Positions 46,710-55,612 of a DNA stretch of 64,000 nucleotides are shown piece by piece. The position numbers and the translations under genes were made by a program. The notes beneath the pieces were generated by a model, which worked only from the letters and a program-made list of their open reading frames with translations, was not told the origin of the DNA and searched no databases. Source of the stretch: Daejeonella lutea (GTDB taxonomy: Bacteria > Bacteroidota > Bacteroidia > Sphingobacteriales > Sphingobacteriaceae); contig NZ_FUYR01000001.1 in assembly GCF_900168015.1 (NCBI RefSeq), forward strand, positions 804,943 through 868,942, in the 5' to 3' direction. Position 1 is the first letter of the stretch. Every line of letters begins with the position of its first letter.

Positions 46710-49181
46710 CTAACGGGTTTTAAGACGTGCGATAATTCGAAAATTAAATTTCCTGAAGGTTAAGTAATTCGGTACAGCATATTGCACTGCGCCGACATCT
46801 TTTAGCCAAAGATAAGATGCCGTATTCTTGTTATTCAGAAGATTAAATATTTCTGCGTGTGCACTCAAAGACTGAAAATATTTTTTAATGAACGGCAGTA
46901 TTTTCCTGCTATCAGGATCAGCAAAATCTTTAGAGAACCCGATATCAGCTCTTTTATAGGGAGGGATCTTGAAGACATCCTCATAGCGCTGTGATCCGGA
47001 CGGACCCGTTGGTAGTGCAGATGCAAATAATAAGTTCAAATGGACCTTATAAGTCGGATTTTGCAGCAATCGATCCTGGAAAAGAATACCCAAGTTAACG
47101 CGTTGATCTGATGGCCTTTTCAAATATCCGGGCCTGACAATGTTATTTGGGAGCCCCGAACCTCCGGTGATAAAATACCAGTCATCCTTGATATCCTCTT
47201 CAGTCTTCATTAACGACAAACGAAATGTCGATTCGAGATCTTTGGCAAAATTGCCACTAAGACTCAGGTCAACACCAGCTGCATAACCCTTCGACTCCTG
47301 ATCTGCAAAATATCTGACTTTTAGGTCCTCAGTTTTATAAGGTGTAAGCCGGGTTAAAAATTTATAATATATTTCCGAACTGAACTTTAATCGTGTGCCT
47401 AAACCATCAAATTTACGATCGATACCACTCAGAAGCTGATAGGACTGTTGCGACAAAGCGTTGGGATTGATACTCCCGTTAAAGTTCCTTAATTCCCGAT
47501 AGTAGGGCGCCTGAGAGTAAGATCCCGCCGAAAACCGCAACAAAAGTCCATCACTGTTATCCGGATAATACATTAATGAGAATCGTGGACTGATTAACAA
47601 TTCACGGGTAAATGAATTGAGGTTTGCTCGTACGCCAACAGCGAAAGTGAGGTAAGGACTGATACTAACCGTGTTCTGAAAAAAACCATTGATTCTCCGA
47701 ATAGTCACGTCATTCTGCTGAGTAATCACATCAGAATAGCGCCAGTTGGCCGAAGGAGGTCTGGAATAAGCTGTCGAATCCAGACCAATATATTCCTCAA
47801 TATCATCATTTATCTGGTCGTGCTGCAGCCTAATTCCCAGTTCCAAGAACGATTTTTTATACTGCTTATAACTTCTCAGCTCCGTATTATAAATTAAAGT
47901 ATTAAGCTTGTTTTTTGCAAAATCGTATTGTGAGCCCCGGCCCAGCAAACTCCCTCCATTACCTGGGCTAAGGCCATCCCTTTCGTCGAATGTGTACCAC
48001 CCTAATAGATCTGTATTCTCATGTTCATCAATACCTGTAATTGAGCTGATCCATTTTATGCTCGCGCTATTTGAAAAGTTATAAGCGAATGTGACGGCGC
48101 CAATGGCCGACTTAAATTCAGTCGTCTCTACTCCATCATAGTTGACAAATAGCTTCAATACCTCATCAGAGGTACCAAACTCGGTTTCCCGCTGTCCGGG
48201 CACAACATTCAGCTCTCCCCTGTTGTAATTACCAAATAGAGAAACATTTAATTTAGGGGTAAAATTCTGACGATACAGTAATTGATAATCCGAAAATTTC
48301 GAACTGTAATTGCCGGCTAAATTTTGTCGTTCCAGGAGATCTTGATTTTTTTTGATCCTGACCCCGGCGAGAATATAGCTGTTTTTGAGAGGTACTTTTA
48401 GTGTTGCTGAGCTCCCTAAAAGGCTTGCCGAAGCTTCTAACGAGAGGGAGTCGGGACGGGAATATCGAACATCGAGCACAGACGAAAGTTTATCCCCGTA
48501 TCGCGCTTCAAATCCACCTGCTGAAAATTTCACGTGTGTTGCCATATCGGGGTTTACAAAACCTAGACTTTCTTGTTGCCCTTTGCTCACAGATAAGGGT
48601 CGAAAAATCTCAATATCATTCAGATAAAGTAGATTCTCATCAAAGTTACCCCCGCGAACTGAGTACTGCGAGCTCAATTCATTATTAGCGGAAACACCGG
48701 GCATATTCTTGATCAGGTTTTCAAAGCTCCCGGATGCACTAGGATAAGCGCTAAACTTATCGGGTTCAATTATTTTAAAATTACTTCCGCTAAATTTCTC
48801 AGTTATATTTATCTCATCAAGCGATTGTACCTCGGGAACTAATTCAACATCCTGGACATTTTCACGCATTGGTAGCAAGCCGAGGTCCAGTGTGAGTGTT
48901 TTATAACCTAAGCGACTGAAAGATAGGGTGATATTTACAGGAACGGGATTTATTAGATATTCGCCATCACGATCCGTTTGTGTGATATATTTTGACCCCT
49001 TGACTTGAACGGTAACGCCACTAAGCAGTTCTCCCTTTGATGAACGTACAATGCCTTTGATAGATGTAACATCCTGGGCGTGAGCAACAGTTGACCACAG
49101 GAAAGTACTGATGAGTAAAAAACAGCAAAGCGCAGCTGTCGGAAAGAAATACCAATGACAGAAATTTCCAGTACGCTTCAA
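46710..49181 (-). CDS. TonB-dependent receptor with carboxypeptidase-regulatory-like N-terminus
   Basis: 823 aa. Long N-terminal signal (1-35, VAHAQ), a carboxypeptidase D regulatory-like domain (about 38-115), plug (about 130-245; PSASGSFENLIKNMPGVS, YSVRGGNFDENLLYLNDIEI) and a 22-strand-type barrel to the C-terminus. No SusD partner is adjacent and no SusC-specific motif is present, so glycan uptake is not supported; the substrate is unknown. Follows rpe with a 6-nt gap, an unusual pairing. Confidence 0.92.
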   Translation of the reverse strand: MKRTGNFCHWYFFPTAALCCFLLISTFLWSTVAHAQDVTSIKGIVRSSKGELLSGVTVQVKGSKYITQTDRDGEYLINPVPVNITLSFSRLGYKTLTLDLGLLPMRENVQDVELVPEVQSLDEINITEKFSGSNFKIIEPDKFSAYPSASGSFENLIKNMPGVSANNELSSQYSVRGGNFDENLLYLNDIEIFRPLSVSKGQQESLGFVNPDMATHVKFSAGGFEARYGDKLSSVLDVRYSRPDSLSLEASASLLGSSATLKVPLKNSYILAGVRIKKNQDLLERQNLAGNYSSKFSDYQLLYRQNFTPKLNVSLFGNYNRGELNVVPGQRETEFGTSDEVLKLFVNYDGVETTEFKSAIGAVTFAYNFSNSASIKWISSITGIDEHENTDLLGWYTFDERDGLSPGNGGSLLGRGSQYDFAKNKLNTLIYNTELRSYKQYKKSFLELGIRLQHDQINDDIEEYIGLDSTAYSRPPSANWRYSDVITQQNDVTIRRINGFFQNTVSISPYLTFAVGVRANLNSFTRELLISPRFSLMYYPDNSDGLLLRFSAGSYSQAPYYRELRNFNGSINPNALSQQSYQLLSGIDRKFDGLGTRLKFSSEIYYKFLTRLTPYKTEDLKVRYFADQESKGYAAGVDLSLSGNFAKDLESTFRLSLMKTEEDIKDDWYFITGGSGLPNNIVRPGYLKRPSDQRVNLGILFQDRLLQNPTYKVHLNLLFASALPTGPSGSQRYEDVFKIPPYKRADIGFSKDFADPDSRKILPFIKKYFQSLSAHAEIFNLLNNKNTASYLWLKDVGAVQYAVPNYLTFRKFNFRIIARLKTR

Positions 49182-49187
49182 ATCAGG

Positions 49188-49859
49188 TTAGGCAGTTAAT
49201 ATATCCGAATTTAATCGTTTTAATTCAGATATTGCCAGCGACGGATCCTCCGCTGCAAATACAGCGTTGCCGGCAACAAGAACATTGGCTCCTGCTTTCA
49301 AAAGCGCAAGGGCATTCTGGGGTCCAACTCCCCCATCAATTTCGATGATGAGCTCATTGTTTCGGCCAGTTGCCAGATATCTAAGAGCCTTAATTTTCTT
49401 ATAGGTATGTTCAATAAACTGCTGGCCACCAAATCCCGGATTAACTGACATCAGGCAAACCAAATCAATATCTTGTATAATATCCTCCAATACATTTATT
49501 GGAGTATGAGGATTTATAGCAACTCCTGCTCTGCATCCAAGATCTTTAATGGCTCTTAAAGTTCGGTGAAGATGGGTGCATGCTTCATAATGCACAGTTA
49601 TATTCGCAGCTCCCGAATTTTTAAAATCCTGAAGGTATCGGTCGGGATCGACGATCATTAAATGTACATCTAAAGGTTTTTTAGCATGTTTATTAATGGC
49701 GTTCAAAACAGGGAAACCGAACGAAATATTGGGAACAAAAACCCCATCCATAATATCGATGTGAAACCAATCAGCTTCACTTTGATTGATCATTATTATA
49801 TCCCTTTCAAGATTAGCAAAATCTGCTGAAAGGACAGATGGGGCGATTAGGTGATTCAT
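49188..49859 (-). CDS. rpe: Ribulose-phosphate 3-epimerase
   Basis: 223 aa TIM barrel. APSVLSADFANLERDI start, HIDIMDGVFVPNISFG (metal-binding His/Asp), DVHLMI, VNPGFGGQQFIEHTYKKI and EIDGGVGPQNA. Interconverts ribulose-5-P and xylulose-5-P. Heads a two-gene run with the TonB receptor and lies downstream of the pnp terminator. Confidence 0.96.
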   Translation of the reverse strand: MNHLIAPSVLSADFANLERDIIMINQSEADWFHIDIMDGVFVPNISFGFPVLNAINKHAKKPLDVHLMIVDPDRYLQDFKNSGAANITVHYEACTHLHRTLRAIKDLGCRAGVAINPHTPINVLEDIIQDIDLVCLMSVNPGFGGQQFIEHTYKKIKALRYLATGRNNELIIEIDGGVGPQNALALLKAGANVLVAGNAVFAAEDPSLAISELKRLNSDILTA

Positions 49860-49930
49860 GGATCAAATTTACAATTTTGAAAGAGATTTTGAGGCGTTTT
49901 GGCGCTGGGAAATATAAAAGCCACCAGCTT

Positions 49931-49972
49931 ATAAAAAAAAAGCCTGACCAGATTGCTCTGGACAGGCTTCTA
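49931..49972 (-). terminator. Terminator of pnp
   Basis: On the minus strand AAGCCTGTCCAGA-GCAA-TCTGGTCAGGCTT is followed by a run of T. A nearly perfect 13-bp stem with a GNRA-type loop and a long U-tract; the strongest terminator in the window. Confidence 0.92.
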
Positions 49973-49987
49973 AATATCACCTTAAAA

Positions 49988-52135
49988 TTATGCTTCAGCA
50001 GGCTTGGTTTCTTCTGGTCTTGGAGGACGAGGAAGCAATGCTTTACGGGAAAGCTTTAATTTTCCTTGTTTGTCCACGTCCAAAAGTTTAACCTGAACTA
50101 TATCACCTACATTGAGAACACCATCCATTGTCTCGTGACGGGTCCAGTCAATCTCCGAAATATGAAGAAGACCGTCTTTACCTGGCATAATCTCAACGAA
50201 TGCACCGAAAGGCATAATGGTTTTAACTTTACCTTCGTATACTTCGCCAACTTCCGGCCTTGCAGCAATGGCTCTGATACGGCTAACTGCCTTATCGATA
50301 GCTTCTTTGTTATCAGCAAAGATCTGTACAATACCTTGATTGTCTTTTTCCTCGATCGCTATCGTTGCGCCTGTTTCACGTTGCATTTCCTGAATGATCT
50401 TACCACCAGGGCCGATAACAGCACCAATAAATTCTTTATCAATTTTCAGGGTAACAATACGCGGTGCATGTGGTTTGTAATCCTCACGAGGAACGGAAAT
50501 AGTTTTCTTCATTTCGTTAAGGATATGAAGGCGTGCTTCACCTGCTTGCTTTAACGCTGCAGTTAATACTTCCCACTTTAAGCCATTGATCTTCAAGTCC
50601 ATCTGACAAGCTACAATACCAGCTTCTGTACCGGTAACCTTGAAGTCCATATCTCCTAAATGATCTTCATCACCCAGAATATCACTTAAGATCGCATACT
50701 TTCCCGTTTTCTCATCAGTGATCAATCCCATAGCGATTCCCGAAACAGGAGCCTTGATCTTTACACCGGCATCCATCAGCGCAAGAGTACCTGCACAAAC
50801 TGTAGCCATTGAAGATGAACCGTTTGATTCAAGAATATCAGAAACGATACGAATAGTATAAGGATTATCATCTACAGGGATAACTTTCTTTAACGAACGC
50901 ATAGCCAGGTTACCATGACCAATTTCACGACGGCCGGCTCCACGGTTTGGACGAACTTCACCGGTTGAGAAACCAGGGAAATTATAGTGTAAAAGGAATT
51001 TTTGATAACCATTGAAGAATGCTCCATCGATCATCTGCTCATCAGATTTAGCACCTAAGGTAACAGTAGTTAATGATTGTGTTTCTCCCCTGGTGAATAC
51101 CGCTGATCCGTGAGCAGATGGCAGGTAGCCGATTTCACTCCAGATCGGACGGACAGTACGGGCATCACGGCCGTCAAGACGAATTCCTTCATCAAGGACA
51201 AGGTTACGGATCGCATCATATTGAACATCGTGGAAATATTTCTTCGCAAGGAATCCGGTTGTATCATCAAGATCTTCACCTAAAGTTCCAATGAATTCCA
51301 TTAGGATGGCACCGAAGGCATCTCCTCTTTCATGCTTTGCAGAATTAGATTTAGCAATTGCATAAACCTTATCATATGTAGCATCGTAAACTTTCTTTTT
51401 CAGCTCCTCATCATGTGACTCATGGCTATACTCGCGTTTTTTAGTTTTTCCAACCATTTCAGCAAGTTCTTTCTGAGCCTGAACCTGGATCACGATCGCT
51501 TTGTGAGCAAATTCAATTGCAGCAACCATATCTTCTTCAGAAATCTCATCAGCCTCGCCTTCCACCATTACGATATCGTGCTCAGTACCTGCTACCAGGA
51601 AATCGATTGTTGCTCTTTCTAAATCACTCAGATAAGGATTTATAACAAATTTACCGTCAATACGTGCAACACGCACTTCTGAGATTGGACCATTAAATGG
51701 AATATCAGATACAGCAATCGCAGCAGAAGCTGCAAGTCCTGCAAGGCAGTCAGGCATAATATTTTTATCGGCTGAGATCAAAGAGATCATTACCTGAGTA
51801 TCAGAATGATAATCATCCGGGAACATCGGACGTAGGGCACGGTCAACTAAACGGGAAATAAGAACTTCATAATCAGAAAGTCTTGCCTCACGGCGTAAAA
51901 AACCGCCTGGTATACGTCCTGTAGACGCATATTTTTCCTGGTAATCAACAGATAATGGTAAAAAATCTGTACCTGGTTTAGCGCCTATTGTCGAAACAAC
52001 AGTTGCAAGGAGCATCGTATCTCCCATTTTCACTACTACTGAACCATCAGCCTGTTTAGCTAACTTACCAGTTTCGATCTCGATCATACGGCCATCGCCC
52101 AGATCAAATGATTTTTTTATCGCGTTATAACTCAT
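49988..52135 (-). CDS. pnp: Polynucleotide phosphorylase
   Basis: 715 aa. Two RNase PH cores (about 10-215 and 310-545), KH domain (about 560-620, [15 protein letters not shown]) and S1 domain (about 625-700, [26 protein letters not shown] split by a few residues). Catalytic residues lie in the second core ([16 protein letters not shown]). Degrades RNA 3'-5'. Follows rpsO on the same strand, the classical rpsO-pnp order, but with a terminator between and a structured leader. Confidence 0.97.
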   Translation of the reverse strand: MSYNAIKKSFDLGDGRMIEIETGKLAKQADGSVVVKMGDTMLLATVVSTIGAKPGTDFLPLSVDYQEKYASTGRIPGGFLRREARLSDYEVLISRLVDRALRPMFPDDYHSDTQVMISLISADKNIMPDCLAGLAASAAIAVSDIPFNGPISEVRVARIDGKFVINPYLSDLERATIDFLVAGTEHDIVMVEGEADEISEEDMVAAIEFAHKAIVIQVQAQKELAEMVGKTKKREYSHESHDEELKKKVYDATYDKVYAIAKSNSAKHERGDAFGAILMEFIGTLGEDLDDTTGFLAKKYFHDVQYDAIRNLVLDEGIRLDGRDARTVRPIWSEIGYLPSAHGSAVFTRGETQSLTTVTLGAKSDEQMIDGAFFNGYQKFLLHYNFPGFSTGEVRPNRGAGRREIGHGNLAMRSLKKVIPVDDNPYTIRIVSDILESNGSSSMATVCAGTLALMDAGVKIKAPVSGIAMGLITDEKTGKYAILSDILGDEDHLGDMDFKVTGTEAGIVACQMDLKINGLKWEVLTAALKQAGEARLHILNEMKKTISVPREDYKPHAPRIVTLKIDKEFIGAVIGPGGKIIQEMQRETGATIAIEEKDNQGIVQIFADNKEAIDKAVSRIRAIAARPEVGEVYEGKVKTIMPFGAFVEIMPGKDGLLHISEIDWTRHETMDGVLNVGDIVQVKLLDVDKQGKLKLSRKALLPRPPRPEETKPAEA

Positions 52136-52146
52136 TGGTTTATAGC

Positions 52147-52174
52147 GGTGTACTTTTCCTCTTTAGAGCACACC
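52147..52174 (-). promoter_or_regulatory. Structured leader hairpin upstream of pnp
   Basis: On the minus strand GGTGT pairs with ACACC around an inner CTCT-AA-AGAG helix, ending about 12 nt before the pnp start. E. coli pnp is autoregulated through a leader stem-loop; whether this hairpin does the same is inference. Confidence 0.5.
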
Positions 52175-52204
52175 TTCTTTTATATTGGTTTAATTCTAAT
52201 AAAG

Positions 52205-52238
52205 TAAAAAAGCCATCCCCAAAAAAGGATGGCTTCGC
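52205..52238 (-). terminator. Terminator or attenuator between rpsO and pnp
   Basis: On the minus strand AAGCCATCC and GGATGGCTT enclose a short T-rich loop and are followed by TTTTTAC. It lies 18 nt after the rpsO stop and 70 nt before pnp. I found no separate strong promoter for pnp, so partial read-through is likely. Confidence 0.8.
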
Positions 52239-52253
52239 AATGTTTTGCTAAGA

Positions 52254-52532
52254 TTATTTTATAATATCTCTTAACTCTAATGCTTTGATAATAGCACGAT
52301 ACCTGTTTATATCTTTCTTGTAAAGATATGCCAGCAGGGCGCGGCGTTTACCAACTAATTTCTGAAGAGATAATTGTGTAGAAAAATCCTTCTTGTTTTT
52401 CTTCAAATGCCCGGTTAGGTGAGCAATACGTGAAGTGAATAATGCCACTTGTCCTTCTGCAGAACCAGTGTCTGTAGCACCTTTTCCGTGCTTGGCAAAA
52501 ATTTCTGCCTTGTACTCTGTACTTAAATACAT
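52254..52532 (-). CDS. rpsO: Ribosomal protein S15
   Basis: 92 aa from ATG 52532 (YLSTEYKAEIF); the frame stays open 52 codons further upstream, but that stretch is not S15 and contains the promoter. The S15 core is intact: DTGSAEGQVALFTSRI, LTGHLKKNKKDFST and RRALLAYLYKKDINRY. Binds 16S rRNA in the platform. Its promoter is well defined. Confidence 0.97.
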   Translation of the reverse strand: MYLSTEYKAEIFAKHGKGATDTGSAEGQVALFTSRIAHLTGHLKKNKKDFSTQLSLQKLVGKRRALLAYLYKKDINRYRAIIKALELRDIIK

Positions 52533-52577
52533 TACTTGAATAATATTAAAGCGATTATAAATTTTGTTAATTGGATG

Positions 52578-52608
52578 CAAAGATAGGTTTTGGGGATGGG
52601 ATTTGCAA
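52578..52608 (-). promoter_or_regulatory. rpsO promoter
   Basis: Minus strand: TTG (52608-52606), a 20-nt spacer and a perfect TATCTTTG (52585-52578). The start is predicted near 52571, giving a ~39-nt leader for S15. Confidence 0.8.
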
Positions 52609-52828
52609 GTGTGATTTGAACTGCTTGCCAGCTGCCAGTTATCAGTTACCCGGCTGGATCTATTGCAAGCGACATAGGTGGCAGTCATCAGCTTGAATGT
52701 AAGCTTTAAAATACTACCTCTTTATTAACGGCCCTCTTTTACACCCAACCTGGTAACCGACAATGGGTAACCATTTACCGAAAGCTCACACGTTGGAATT
52801 CCCAATAAATTCCCGATTTTCGTCCTCT

Positions 52829-53251
52829 ATGGAAACTCCCCGCAAATACAGTTCCTTCAAAACCCAATTCAAGGTCCGTCCTGACGATATCGACATGTTT
52901 AACCACGTACATAACAGTACCTATTTCGACTATGTCCTGGCAGCCCGTTACGAACAAATGGAAGTATTCTATAAAATGCCCATGGAAACCTTTCTCGAAC
53001 AGGGTTATGGCTGGGTTGTTCGCACTGCGCATGTCGACTACAAGAGGCCCCTGGGATTGGGAGATATCTTTACTGTAGAAACGGGCATCGAAACAATTAA
53101 TCCCAAAGGCTGCCGGGTTAAATTTGAAATCGTCAACCTTAAAACTGCAAAAGTGTCGTGTGATGGCTGGTTCGATTACGTCATGATCGACACTAATACC
53201 GGAAAGGGCGTTAAGGTGTCTGAAGACATGATCGCACAATATTCCATTTAG
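52829..53251 (+). CDS. Acyl-CoA thioesterase (4HBT family, hotdog fold)
   Basis: 140 aa from ATG 52829, chosen because ETPRKYSSFKTQFKVRPDDID is a normal 4HBT opening; an ATG at 52763 would add 22 residues without family features. Active-site Asp in RPDDIDMFNHVHNSTYFDY, a single hotdog domain ending with WFDYVMID. Substrate acyl group unknown. A second hotdog thioesterase (YbgC type) is at 56668. Confidence 0.88.
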   Translation: METPRKYSSFKTQFKVRPDDIDMFNHVHNSTYFDYVLAARYEQMEVFYKMPMETFLEQGYGWVVRTAHVDYKRPLGLGDIFTVETGIETINPKGCRVKFEIVNLKTAKVSCDGWFDYVMIDTNTGKGVKVSEDMIAQYSI

Positions 53252-53387
53252 TAATCAGTGGCTACGCCAAGTAAGCAATAATCAGTGGCTGCGCCAAGTA
53301 ATCGGTATTAGATATTGATCGATTGAAAACCCTTTACCAGGTACGGTACGTTCGCACTGATTACTGATTACTGATTACTGATTACTT
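53252..53387. repeat. AATCAGT-type repeat block between thioesterase and ddl
   Basis: Two 22-nt direct repeats (53253-53274 and 53280-53301, one mismatch) each hold a small palindrome, GGCTACGCC or GGCTGCGCC. At the far end the heptamer ACTGATT is repeated four times (from 53356), and the last copy supplies the ddl stop codon. CACTGATTACT (from 53355) is the inverse of AGTAATCAGTG (from 53250), so the block is an inverted repeat of about 115 bp. Confidence 0.75.
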
Positions 53388-54371
53388 TTCTAGGGCTTTC
53401 TCAATCAACTCACCATAAAACTCACCAATATTCATCCCTGCCGCTTTCACCTGCTGCGGAATAAAACTTTGTGCGGTCTGCCCTGGTATAGTATTGATCT
53501 CAACGAAGTAAAAATTACTGGTTTCTGCCTGCAGGAAATAGTCAATCCGGACCATACCCCTGCAATTCAACTTGATATAAACATCCTTCACAATCCGTTC
53601 AACATTTGATTTTTCTTCATTTGTCATTCGGCCAGGAGTGATTTCCTCGGTTGCACCGGGAGTGTACTTAGCTTCAAAATCAAAAAAGTCATTCGAAGGT
53701 ATTACTTCAGTAGCGGGAAGAACCGCAATTCCGTCTTTTCCATTGTAAACACCAACTGAAAATTCTCTTCCTTGAATAAACTCCTCCACAAGAACCTGTG
53801 TGTCTTCGTTGAACGCTTTTTCAAGGGCGCCTGGCAATTCTTCAGCGGCTGTAACCTTGCTCATTCCAATACTGCTTCCTCCGCTATTAGGCTTAATAAA
53901 TAAGGGAAGGCTCAAAGAACTCAATAATTGCCCGGAGGTATTTTTAGAATTTCCAAAAAGCTGAACTGATTTGGCCACATGAAGTCCCTGAATTCCATCT
54001 ACTACGGCTTTTGTGTATCCCTTATTCATAGTGATCGATGAGGTTAATGCATCGCAGCTTGTATAAGGAATTCCCAGCAAGTCAAAATATCCCTGCAGCT
54101 TTCCATCCTCACCCGGCGATCCGTGCAGCATTATAAATACAGCATCAAAGGTTATCTTCTTATCTCCTATTTTGATACTAAAATCATTTCGGTCAATCGG
54201 GTGCTTTATCGATTTTTTGTCCTCGTAATACCACTCATCTTTAAGGATTACGATTTTAAAAACGTCATATTTTTTGCTATCTAATTGCGACTCTACGAAT
54301 GCAGAACTCTTAAAGGATACAACGGACTCTCCTGTAAATCCACCAGTTACTAAAGCTATAATCTTGTTCAT
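53382..54371 (-). CDS. ddl: D-alanine-D-alanine ligase
   Basis: 329 aa from ATG 54371 (NKIIALVTGGFTGE); 9 further upstream codons are open but lack the ATP-grasp start. ATP-grasp motifs: MLHGSPGEDGKLQGYFDLL, LFIKPNSGGSSIGMSKV, EEFIQGREFSVGVY and FVEINTIPGQTAQS. Makes the D-Ala-D-Ala dipeptide for peptidoglycan. Divergent from the PASTA-mltG operon, fitting a cell-wall neighbourhood. Its stop lies inside the ACTGATT repeat. Confidence 0.96.
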   Translation of the reverse strand: MNKIIALVTGGFTGESVVSFKSSAFVESQLDSKKYDVFKIVILKDEWYYEDKKSIKHPIDRNDFSIKIGDKKITFDAVFIMLHGSPGEDGKLQGYFDLLGIPYTSCDALTSSITMNKGYTKAVVDGIQGLHVAKSVQLFGNSKNTSGQLLSSLSLPLFIKPNSGGSSIGMSKVTAAEELPGALEKAFNEDTQVLVEEFIQGREFSVGVYNGKDGIAVLPATEVIPSNDFFDFEAKYTPGATEEITPGRMTNEEKSNVERIVKDVYIKLNCRGMVRIDYFLQAETSNFYFVEINTIPGQTAQSFIPQQVKAAGMNIGEFYGELIEKALEK

Positions 54372-54530
54372 TGGCCCAAATATATTGTTAAAAAACAATT
54401 GGACTATAAGCGGGCTTAATTTTTATCTTCGGTAATTGCTGAATTTTGAATTATTTTTGGGTGCTAATTGCTGTTTTGCTAATAGCCTGTTAATCCGAAA
54501 CGAATCAGATTAAATTAAGCCAGCTTATTA

Positions 54531-55298
54531 ATGAGTAAATTTTTAGATTACTTAAAAACTAAAACATTCCGCAAGAATCTGATCATTGCAACGGTATCAA
54601 TCATTTCTTTTTTGTTGGTTATTTTTTACAGTCTCGGGTTTTACACCCATCACGGGGAAGGGATGCCGGTACCAAAACTGAAAGGCTTATCAATTGAACG
54701 CGCAATTGAACTTCTCGAAGCCGAGGGGCTTAGATATCAGATTAATGATTCCGTTTACCTGATTGATAAACAGCCCGGAATTGTTGTGGAACAGGATCCG
54801 GATCCCAATACCAATGTTAAAGCTAACCGGACAATTTACCTTATTATTACGAGGGATGCTCCCAATATTAAATTTCCGGATATCGCGGGTAAAACCTTCC
54901 TCGAAGTCCGGTCAATACTCAATAATTACCAGCTAAAAGTCGGCGATACCACTTATGTGTCTGATGTGGCAAGAGATGTCGTCATTAGTTCATCATTTGG
55001 TGGAAATACGATTACTAGGGGGGCACAAATTCCCAAAGGCTCAAGAGTAGACCTCGTGCTGGGAGACGGATTGGGCGCTAGTGAGGTTGATATTCCAAAT
55101 TTGTTAGGCCTAACATTAAGTGAGATCAAGTTCCCTTTAGGTCAGGCTTCTTTGGTCTTAGGTAGCGTAACGTACGAAGGTACAATCCGGGATTCAACAA
55201 ATGCAAAAGTCATAAAGCAGTTTCCGGCGCTTAGCGATACCCTGAATAAAATAAGCATGGGTACGCCAATAGATGTAGTATTAAGCAACCAGGAATAA
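54531..55298 (+). CDS. Membrane-anchored PASTA-domain protein
   Basis: 255 aa. A short cytoplasmic start, one membrane helix (about 17-37) and three PASTA repeats in the periplasm (about 45-110, 113-180, 183-252), the first with VPKLKGLSIERAIELLEAEGL. No kinase or transpeptidase domain is attached, unlike PrkC or PBPs. Probably binds peptidoglycan or a partner; role unknown. It heads an operon with a rhodanese, mltG, ybgC and YihY genes. Confidence 0.88.
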   Translation: MSKFLDYLKTKTFRKNLIIATVSIISFLLVIFYSLGFYTHHGEGMPVPKLKGLSIERAIELLEAEGLRYQINDSVYLIDKQPGIVVEQDPDPNTNVKANRTIYLIITRDAPNIKFPDIAGKTFLEVRSILNNYQLKVGDTTYVSDVARDVVISSSFGGNTITRGAQIPKGSRVDLVLGDGLGASEVDIPNLLGLTLSEIKFPLGQASLVLGSVTYEGTIRDSTNAKVIKQFPALSDTLNKISMGTPIDVVLSNQE

Positions 55299-55302
55299 TA
55301 CG

Positions 55303-55608
55303 ATGGATATTTCGGCGGCCGAGTTCAACTTACGTTATAAGGATGATGACACGTTAAAAGTTATCGATGTACGTGAACCCCTGGAATTCCAAACCTTTAA
55401 TGTCGGCGGTGAAAATATTCCGCTTGGTAGCCTTATCAGGGATGTTGAGGAACTTGACTTTTACAAAGATGAGGAAATAGTAGTGATCTGTCAGCGCAGA
55501 AGCGAGACTGCAAAAAGGTTATTAGCACAAAATGGATATACAAACGTTAGGAATTTAACTGGAGGTTTACTGGCTATCCAGAAACTCAACTCAAAATCAT
55601 TTACTTAA
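55303..55608 (+). CDS. Rhodanese-like domain protein
   Basis: 101 aa, a single rhodanese domain. Active-site Cys C63 in VVICQRRSETAKRLL, CDC25-like loop CQRRSET, and the N-terminal VIDVREPLEFQTFNVGG. Cytoplasmic. Sits 4 nt after the PASTA gene and 4 nt before mltG. The sulfur acceptor is unknown. Confidence 0.92.
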   Translation: MDISAAEFNLRYKDDDTLKVIDVREPLEFQTFNVGGENIPLGSLIRDVEELDFYKDEEIVVICQRRSETAKRLLAQNGYTNVRNLTGGLLAIQKLNSKSFT

Positions 55609-55612
55609 TAGA

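Noticed and set aside
46710-49181. SusC-type polysaccharide utilisation locus
   Set aside because: No SusD gene and no glycoside hydrolase beside it; the neighbour is rpe.
52533-52688. N-terminal extension of S15
   Set aside because: Not S15-like, low complexity, and it contains the TTG-N20-TATCTTTG promoter.
53355-53387. CRISPR array or tRNA-like repeat
   Set aside because: The units are 7-nt tandem copies with no spacers and no cas genes nearby.
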